Source: Euglena gracilis (taxonomy: Eukaryota; Euglenida; Euglenophyceae; Euglenales). Taken from it: a DNA stretch of 64,000 bases. Numbering within the stretch: the stretch's first letter is position 1; the number at the start of each line of letters is the position of its first letter. Under the pieces are notes generated by a model. It did not search any database. It saw nothing but the letters and a program-made list of their open reading frames with translations, and was not told the origin of the DNA. The stretch is taken from the NCBI GenBank assembly GCA_039621445.1, contig CP154955.1:39564426-39628425 (forward strand), read 5' to 3'. Shown here piece by piece: positions 59,301 to 64,000 of this stretch. A program made the position numbers and the translations under genes.

Positions 59301-62300
59301 CCAACCTTGAAAAAAAGGAAGGGGCTGGACCGGTACTCCTCGCGGTCGGAGAAGCGGTAGCCCACCACGAGCGCCTCAAAGCCAGACTTTCATTTAGTGC
59401 GCCACGGCGAAGTTTGCCACGGGGCGCCTGCGGCGCTGCTGCGGCACACCGCGGCGCACAGAAAGCAATCTTCCGCGGCACATTAAATGAAAGTCTGCTC
59501 GGGGCAGAGGAACCGCGCCAGCAGCGTCATGAGGCAGCGGCGGTCCAGGTCGTCCGTCACCCTGTGGGGTTGGTGAATGGCCGGCCCCACCCACCTGCTC
59601 TTTGAAAGGCCACCCGCTGCGGAATCCAGTCCAGTCCAGGGGCGGGTGGTCAGGTGCATATCTGGCAAAAATAAATCTGAAATCTGGAAGAAAAAAATCT
59701 GAAATCTCTGGAACCATGGAACCCTGCGGCAGGCCCGAAACAGCTCAGCGGGCCTCGGGTCTCGGGCCACACGCCGGGGTGCGCCGGAGGGTGGGGGGCG
59801 GCGCCACACCGGCCGCCGTAGTTGATCTGCCCTGTCAGGAAGGTCAGCACGTCGTACTGGATGGGGTCGTACACCTGCAAGAAGTGCCGCAGTTGCCGAA
59901 TGCAGATGCTGAGGTCCGCCGCCGTGAACTCGGGGCTCAGGGGCCGGCCGCATCGCCGCGCGGGGGCGCAGAGGGCAAGCACAGACTACTACAGATGGGC
60001 TCCTTCTGCCCGCCCCCCCCCCCACCTTTGTGACGGGGCAACTGTCCATGGGGAGACAGGGAAGGCCACGGCGCCAGTTGTTGGGGGCTGATTGGGTTTG
60101 ACCAAGATAAAATGTCTTTCAGAACCTGAAAAGTGAGCCCCCCCAGGACTAGAGGGTGGGTAATTCCCCCGGGGGGGGGGGGGGGCTTGACAAGCTGGAA
60201 ATTGGCACCCTGGAATACAGGACATCCCCCCCCCCAAACCGGGGGAGGGTTGAGGGGTTCCTGTCTCCCCGGGGGTGAAAATGATCCCCTCATCCACGGG
60301 CTGACATTGCAGCCAGTGGTGGAGGGGCCAAAACGTTTCGGAGGACAAAAAGCCCAACGTGGATTGACCAACACCATACACCACCAAAGGCTGTAATAAT
60401 TCTGAAAATATTTCCCGTTCGAATTTGGATTCAAAAAAAAAACCCAGCAAACGCAGGGCCAGAATGGAGGCGCTGTGGGATATCGAACTGTGGCTTCGAA
60501 GGCCAGGCCCTGGGGGTAGGGGATGTTCCAGCCGAGGGGGCCGAAGCGGCGGCGCTCGAGTATGACGGCGTGGAAGAAGCACAACGCGAACAGCAGCGGC
60601 CGCAGCGCCTCGCCGTGCACCCCCTCCGCCTCCAGCGCGTCGTCGCGCAGGGCCAGGAACGAGCCGAGCACGTTGCTGCGCAGGCCCTGCGGCGGCTCAT
60701 TAGTCATCTTGACGCTCACCTGCGTGGGGGGGGGTCGCGTGGGGGGTGGGTGAGCTGGCATAAGGAATTAGGAATGCTCTTCAACCAAAGGTGGACGGAA
60801 CTCATTAATACCCTCGTTTCCACCCCGGGAGGCCTCCGCGGAAGTTGCCCAAAAACGTTTTGTTGGGTTGAAGCAGGAGACGCGACTTCTGCTTCTCACC
60901 CGACTCCCCCCACCAAATTTTTCCATTTCTGGGAAGGTCCATTTTTGGGGCCACTTCTGCTGTGGTTTGCCTCAGAGTAAAGAGCTTTTGTACAAAGACA
61001 AACAGAGCGAAGAGGGGTCCCAGGGTTTGGATTTCGGCGCGAAGCGCCAATTTTTTTGGGAAATAGCTTTAGAGGCCCGATTTTTTTTGAGCCGGAAGAG
61101 CTGGCATCCAGCTGGTGCTCAGGCGGGCTGACTCAACACAGAATTGAGTTGCAACAAAACCATAAATGAGTGACGGAGACACCTGAAGCACGGTGACGGG
61201 GAAGGCGGGGCATGGCATGGACGTCAGCCACAGCCGGAACTCCCGCTTCGCTGCCTCTGGCGTGAAGTGCTCCACGAGGGCCTCCAGCGTCGGCAGCCAC
61301 GTCACCGCCAGGTGGCAGTTCTGCAGCAGCACCCACGAGCCCCGTTCTCGAGCGAGGGCAGCCCCGCTGGCTTGTTTCAGGTTCAGCATGGTTTCCGTTG
61401 TTTATGCGGCGTTGATAATAATTGCGCAGTTTTGTAGTTTCTCAGACATTTTTTTGTGTTGTGTTGTGCTGGCTGGAAATCGTGTTTGTTAGGGCATCAC
61501 AATTGTTGGGTACCATCAAACACTGCTGGAATACCCCTCAGCAGGGCAGGTGCAATGTTTGGTGGGGAACCCAACAATATTACTGGCAAATGAAACTTAC
61601 AGCTAGCACTTCTGTGTCCCGTCATCATCGAGAGCTTTTGGAAAATGTGCTACCGTGGCCCCTCAAAGGAAAAGAGGCAGGGGAGCCCCAAACCTCGTTC
61701 ACCAGCCGGGGCCCTGCCGGCCCTCCTGGATCAACGCCTCCGCCTTCCGGCCCTGCCCCTGGCCGAGGGAGATGGCGTGCATCTTGCGCGACATCTTCAT
61801 GAGCTCCGCGAACTTCAGCAGGTCATGCATCGGGTCCGCGCCGGAGCTGAGGATGAAGAGCAGCGGGCTGCAGCAGTCCGCGCCAGCCGCTGGCCGTTGG
61901 GTTCGCCGTCCGACCGTTTTTTGGCGGATTCTGACGGCATCCAACAAGATGTGACCCCATCCAATACCCCCCCCACCCCCCCCCCCCCCCGGCCAGAGCA
62001 CCAACCCAGCACCTCCTCCCTCCGGAAATTTCCGGGGGTCAATTTTCCACGTGACCCATCGGGAAAACTCAAAAAAAAAATGCACAGAAGACTGCAAGTG
62101 TATCAACTGAACATGATGACGAGGCTTGCGGTGCGGAAAAGAATAGAGAAAGATGAAGCGAATGGCGCCGAGAACTGCGGTCCGAAAGGCTGACATAGGC
62201 CGGGAACTGAGGGGAGTCCTTGTACGAGTGGGCGAGGTTGAAGCTGGGGGCCAGGATGTACTTCTGCCCCAGGTGGTGGGTCACGAGGTCCTGGGGGAAA

Positions 62301-63911
62301 GGGGGCAGGGGGTGAGCCATGCAGACATGCACACAGCACGGACGCTTGGCCGGGGCGGACGCACACACATGCGTGCCTTTTACCAATGTGCGGTGCAACC
62401 CTTCCCGCCTCCCCCCCTGCGCACTGCTCATCTGCTGTCTTTCTGTCCTTCCTCCAGCTCACCCCAGAGCTCTCCTTCCCGACCCCCAGGGCTGTTATGG
62501 AATCTTTTCAAGCATTCGCTGTGTGATGTCGCGGCTTGTGACAATACGAAGATACGAAGGGCCCCCGAGGTCACTTCGTGATGCCCAGGGGCACTTTTTG
62601 TGGGCCTGAGTCCTCAGGGGGACGTCAACCAGGGATGAATGCGAAGCCTGAGGGGGGGGGGTCCAGACCCCTCTCCCAACATTGAAGGGGAGATCGGACC
62701 CCCTTTCCTCCTCAGATCGGTTAGGGGAAATTGTGTGCGGTCAAAGGGACAAACACCAGGTAAAATTTGTTGGACAGATTTTTCGAACATAAATGGAATT
62801 TTTTTATGTGGAAAACACTAAAGAGCAAAAAATCATGCAATGTGATTAAAAGTGATGGATAAAAAATTTGCATTATCTGGGCGGCAGCACTAGAAGGAAA
62901 CAATTGCTATTTTTGGAACTGGCCCAGGGGGTGGTGCCAGACACCACCTCCCTTTTGGGGTAGGTGGTGGGGGGCCCAACCCCCTTGCGGTTGGGGGGGG
63001 GGGGGTCAGGACCTCCCAATGGGTACTGAAGGGCTTCCGACCCTGACATTGACCCACCCAACCATTTGTTCAGCCCCCCCCTCCCGAAAGATAAGCCCAA
63101 AATGGCCAAAAATCTTTGAGGAGATAATACGTCCCAGCCATCAGCGGGTCCCTGGAAAGATTCAGCGGCCCAAACCCATCCACCAAACCAACAGGGGGTC
63201 ACACAGGGATTAAATGGATCCATGCTTGCGACACCTTTGCTGCCAAAATATGACGGAACGAGAACGTAACGAGCCATTTGAGCCAGCGGCTGCAGCATCG
63301 GACTGAACTCCCAGAGAAACATTTCGCCCCGTGCGACGCACAGATGCCTGAACGCCGATGAGGACGAGGTCCGGGCGCAGGCACTTCAGCACGATGAGCC
63401 GCTGGAACGGCGTGAGCCGCGCCTGCCACTCCCCGGCCAGCGGGTGCCGGTGAGCCTCCGGCGAGTCGAAATACTGCCGGTAATGGGGCAGCGAGGCGGC
63501 GAACGAGGGCGCGAAGCCCTTGAAGGCCGGGCGGCAGGCCGCGGGGCCAGTGGGGCAAGGTGGGGCGTCAAACACGGCGGGGTGGGACGATTGTTGGACG
63601 CCACGCGGTCGGCCCATCAGACAAACCAGAAAGGAACGAGGCACTCCACAGACATGCTCGCAGGGGGCAGAGAACACAAAAAAATTGAGAATTCAACAGT
63701 GTGTCTGTGTGCGTGTGGGGGTGTTTAATTCCAGTGTCGGGAAAGAACCAAGTCACCAAGGGACAGAGGAGGCTCCAGACACCACGGTGGGAGTGGAGTC
63801 GGGGGTTGGTGCACCGCCGTCTGCGTGGCAGGGTGGCGCTGACGTACTGCAGGTCGGCCCACGACTCATCCAGCAGCCACTCCTTCGCCGGGTTGGGGGG
63901 AGGGCGGGCCC
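53263..63911 (-). CDS. Axonemal dynein heavy chain (inner-arm type), 3' part, 21 exons
   Basis: Dynein heavy chains are the ATP-driven motors of the flagellar axoneme. The exons placed here encode about 720 residues: the end of the AAA5-AAA6 region, the AAA6 (D6) module, its lid and the C-terminal domain. Diagnostic stretches, in order, are [51 protein letters not shown]+[79 protein letters not shown] and the terminal [10 protein letters not shown] before TGA at 53,263-53,265. These match single-headed inner-arm chains (DNAH1/3/7 type), from family knowledge. The N-terminal tail and AAA1-4 would lie to the right of the window. Conventional and CAG/CTG introns alternate. Exon 8/9 is split by a recent-looking transposon-like intron. 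The exact subtype is not certain. A cytoplasmic dynein is less likely because of the FFFPQ and TTGHSTN motifs. Confidence 0.93.
53609..53827 (-). CDS. Dynein heavy chain exon E20
   Basis: Encodes [20 protein letters not shown], then [20 protein letters not shown] and [13 protein letters not shown]. This is the longest exon and the clearest single match. The acceptor AATGAG/G has a poor pyrimidine tract. The donor is CGGCG/GTGCCC. Confidence 0.93.
53911..54094 (+). mobile_element. Inverted-repeat element (184 bp) in a dynein intron
   Basis: The ends are CAGATTTCTTAATAAGAC and, in reverse complement, CAGGTTTTTATTTAAGTC. The flanks AGGTCGAC and CAGTCGAC agree at six of eight bases. The central hairpin is GCGCTTCGCGC. 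It is wholly inside the conventional intron between exons E19 and E20, away from its splice sites. Confidence 0.75.
54261..54309 (-). CDS. Dynein heavy chain exon E19
   Basis: Encodes [17 protein letters not shown]. The acceptor is CCTCAG/GG. The donor is GCTGG/GTCAGG, phase 2. The intron after it contains the 184-bp element at 53,911-54,094. Confidence 0.9.
54628..54694 (-). CDS. Dynein heavy chain exon E18
   Basis: Encodes [20 protein letters not shown]. It starts five bases after CTG (CCGGC). The donor is GAAG/GTAGCC, phase 1. Confidence 0.85.
54817..54859 (-). CDS. Dynein heavy chain exon E17 (14 codons)
   Basis: Encodes [14 protein letters not shown]. Its start is five bases after CTG (phase 2). 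Its end ATC/GCCCAG fits +4 CAG (phase 0). It joins FLT and DTISF to restore the family pattern FLTG-LQN-AR...SIDTISF. Confidence 0.9.
54963..55007. repeat. Perfect 45-base inverted repeat in dynein intron E16/E17
   Basis: Two 22-base arms (ATGATTGATTTTGGGTCATG-TC and its exact complement) around one central base. It lies within the CAG/CTG intron between exons E16 and E17. Confidence 0.95.
55397..55483 (-). CDS. Dynein heavy chain exon E16
   Basis: Encodes [20 protein letters not shown] then FFFPQGFLT. The acceptor is CGACAG/G. The 3' edge CTGAC/GGCCAG fits +4 CAG in phase 2. Confidence 0.94.
55740..55794 (-). CDS. Dynein heavy chain exon E15
   Basis: Encodes [18 protein letters not shown]. 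It starts six bases after CTG. It ends CAGCG/GTGTGC, a normal donor in phase 2. Confidence 0.9.
56292..56355 (-). CDS. Dynein heavy chain exon E14
   Basis: Encodes [18 protein letters not shown]. The acceptor is TCACAG/G. The 3' edge is placed at CGGC/CCGCAG, which keeps the conserved tryptophan and gives phase 1. Confidence 0.87.
56481..56564 (-). CDS. Dynein heavy chain exon E13
   Basis: Encodes [20 protein letters not shown] then LKGEVVMA. It starts five bases after CTG and joins VLVQEA in frame. It ends GCC/GTCCCG, a normal donor. No open frame of useful length covers this exon alone; it was found by translating the reverse strand directly. Confidence 0.9.
56605..57270. repeat. TACATA/TATACA microsatellite in dynein intron E12/E13
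   Basis: About 660 bases of degenerate TACATATA/TGTATGCA units. It lies entirely within the 947-nt CAG/CTG intron between exons E12 and E13, 40 bases upstream of exon E13. A shorter similar tract is at 38,560-38,700. Confidence 0.95.
57512..57657 (-). CDS. Dynein heavy chain exon E12
   Basis: Encodes [20 protein letters not shown], then [23 protein letters not shown]. The acceptor is TTCAG/GT (phase 1). The 3' edge GCC/AAGCAG fits +4 CAG, phase 0. Confidence 0.92.
57940..58085 (+). repeat. Dispersed repeat R5, copy 4 (partial), in dynein intron
   Basis: ACCATTTTCGCCCATTTTTT and CCATCCAGCCGCCCTTTGGG match the right half of copies 1 and 2. It lies in the conventional intron between exons E11 and E12. 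Confidence 0.65.
58372..58463 (-). CDS. Dynein heavy chain exon E11
   Basis: Encodes [20 protein letters not shown] then [10 protein letters not shown], continuing PEIFGL + NANIT as in the family. No AG or CTG lies at its start, where CCGCCG could pair with the CGGCGG of the other end. It ends GGGG/GTGTGC. Confidence 0.83.
58970..59057 (-). CDS. Dynein heavy chain exon E10
   Basis: Encodes [20 protein letters not shown] then PHPEIFGLR. It starts five bases after CTG (phase 2). The 3' edge lies within a CCG/CGG-rich inverted repeat and has neither GT nor CAG, so it is accurate only to about three bases. Confidence 0.85.
59331..59377 (-). CDS. Dynein heavy chain exon E9
   Basis: Encodes [16 protein letters not shown]. 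It starts with GAG, the exonic half of the second target-duplication copy, in phase 0 with exon E8. It ends TACCG/GTCCAG in phase 2. GT is present by chance; the partner 3' edge follows the CTG rule, not AG. Confidence 0.85.
59383..59497 (-). mobile_element. Inverted-repeat element acting as an intron (115 bp)
   Basis: The ends are CAGACTTTCATTTAGTGCGCC and, in reverse complement, CAGACTTTCATTTAATGTGCC. The flanks CTCAAAGC (59,375-59,382) and CTCGGGGC (59,498-59,505) differ by three transitions. With one 8-bp copy it makes a 123-nt intron that restores the dynein frame when removed. A related start, CAGACTTTCATTTAGTGCGCC, is at 34,887-34,907. Confidence 0.88.
59501..59561 (-). CDS. Dynein heavy chain exon E8
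   Basis: Encodes [20 protein letters not shown]. The acceptor is CCACAG/G. It ends at TGCCCC, where the 123-nt transposon-like intron begins with GAGCAG. Reading on without splicing would hit TAA after four further codons. Confidence 0.9.
59820..59931 (-). CDS. Dynein heavy chain exon E7
   Basis: Encodes [20 protein letters not shown] then [16 protein letters not shown]. It starts six bases after CTG and ends CGGCCG/GTGTGG, a normal donor. The GQINYGGR motif is a hallmark of dynein C-terminal regions. Confidence 0.93.
60516..60719 (-). CDS. Dynein heavy chain exon E6
   Basis: Encodes [20 protein letters not shown] to [20 protein letters not shown], the end of AAA6 and start of its lid. The acceptor is ACGCAG/GTGAGC. 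The 3' edge TAC/CCCCAG fits +4 CAG. Confidence 0.93.
61183..61353 (-). CDS. Dynein heavy chain exon E5
   Basis: Encodes [20 protein letters not shown], then [19 protein letters not shown]. It starts exactly five bases after CTG and joins exon E4 in frame. It ends CAG/GTGTCT, a normal donor. Confidence 0.92.
61720..61869 (-). CDS. Dynein heavy chain exon E4
   Basis: Encodes [14 protein letters not shown], then [10 protein letters not shown], the conserved core of the D6/AAA6 region. The first base is uncertain by a few nucleotides (two CTG triplets and an AG overlap there). The 3' edge GGC/CGGCAG fits +4 CAG in phase 0. Confidence 0.87.
62213..62290 (-). CDS. Dynein heavy chain exon E3
   Basis: Encodes [20 protein letters not shown] and then HSYKDS. 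The acceptor is a normal CCCCCAG/G in phase 0 with the previous exon. The 3' edge is set before CCTCAG, as in nonconventional introns, but the partner edge does not fit the CTG spacing well. Confidence 0.85.
63348..63528 (-). CDS. Dynein heavy chain exon E2
   Basis: Encodes [20 protein letters not shown] then [18 protein letters not shown], the conserved FQ-L-LRCLRPD block before D6. It starts one base past the -8 CTG position, so the 298-nt intron before it is a CAG/CTG intron of the -9 variety. It ends GTTCAG/GC, which pairs with an ordinary AG acceptor, giving a GC-AG intron. Confidence 0.88.
63827..63911 (-). CDS. Dynein heavy chain exon E1
   Basis: Encodes [20 protein letters not shown], the tryptophan-rich stretch ahead of the AAA6 module. 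The 3' edge follows the +4 CAG rule (phase 2). The upstream edge, after a TGAG at about 63,912, is approximate. The next exon upstream must lie at or beyond the window end; 63,950-64,000 shows nothing I can assign. Confidence 0.75.
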
Positions 63912-64000
63912 CTCACACATATGTGAGACATGCATAACATCGGAATCGGCCTCCACGGAGAGCGGCTGCCATGGGGTTGCAGTGGTGTAGGGAGGCCAGC

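Noticed and set aside
59502-59530. Conventional GT donor inside exon E8 (GCGCG/GTTCCT) as a way round the element
   Set aside because: It would delete conserved residues and is out of phase with every usable acceptor; the CAG/CTG removal is in frame.

Overview
This is a nuclear window from a eukaryote, most probably a euglenid (Euglena gracilis or a relative). It contains parts of two kinds of spliced genes, all on the minus strand, in a background full of repeats, G/C homopolymers and microsatellites. The assignment to euglenids rests on intron structure. Alongside ordinary GT/GC-AG introns, both genes carry many introns with no GT or AG. These begin with three free bases then CAG (+4 to +6), end with CTG then five (sometimes six) free bases, and have inverted-repeat ends. 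As I remember it, this is the published consensus for euglenid nonconventional introns. I found the boundaries by requiring uninterrupted protein homology, and the CAG/CTG rule then held junction after junction.

Region 53.3-63.9 kb (minus) is the 3' part of an axonemal (inner-arm type) dynein heavy chain gene. I can place 21 short exons, about 720 codons, from the AAA6 region through the C-terminal domain to the stop at 53,263. The 5' part lies beyond the window. Nine introns are conventional, nine are of the CAG/CTG type and two are unresolved. One CAG/CTG intron (59,378-59,500) is a 115-bp inverted-repeat element plus one copy of an 8-bp target duplication: a visible intron-by-transposon event.

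Regions 45.2-49.1 kb, 22.6-30.5 kb and 1-2.5 kb (all minus) hold three paralogous copies of a two-RRM module. RRM2 ends like the CELF/Bruno family; RRM1 is of general ELAV/CELF type. Each copy is broken into small exons at similar but not identical places. They could be three tandem genes or three repeats within one very large gene. Copy C runs off the left edge. Intron content differs between the copies, so introns came or went after the duplication.

The remaining roughly 45 kb (2.5-22.5, 30.6-45.2 and 49.1-53.2 kb, plus long introns) has no gene I can recognise. It is packed with short inverted-repeat elements of about 120-460 bp. Most start CAG or CA, end CTG or TG, and several have exact or near-exact 8-bp target duplications (hAT-like). 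Many have a CCGGCGCCTTCGGCGCCGG-type hairpin in the middle. These elements have the same termini and duplication length as the nonconventional introns in the genes. One element (41,172-42,057) contains a second, TA-flanked element, and the near-empty relative of the host is elsewhere in the window. Other content includes dispersed repeat families, perfect hairpins, (AC)n/(AT)n and TACATA microsatellites, and a 250-base C tract. No rRNA, tRNA, CRISPR or bacterial-type operon was seen.
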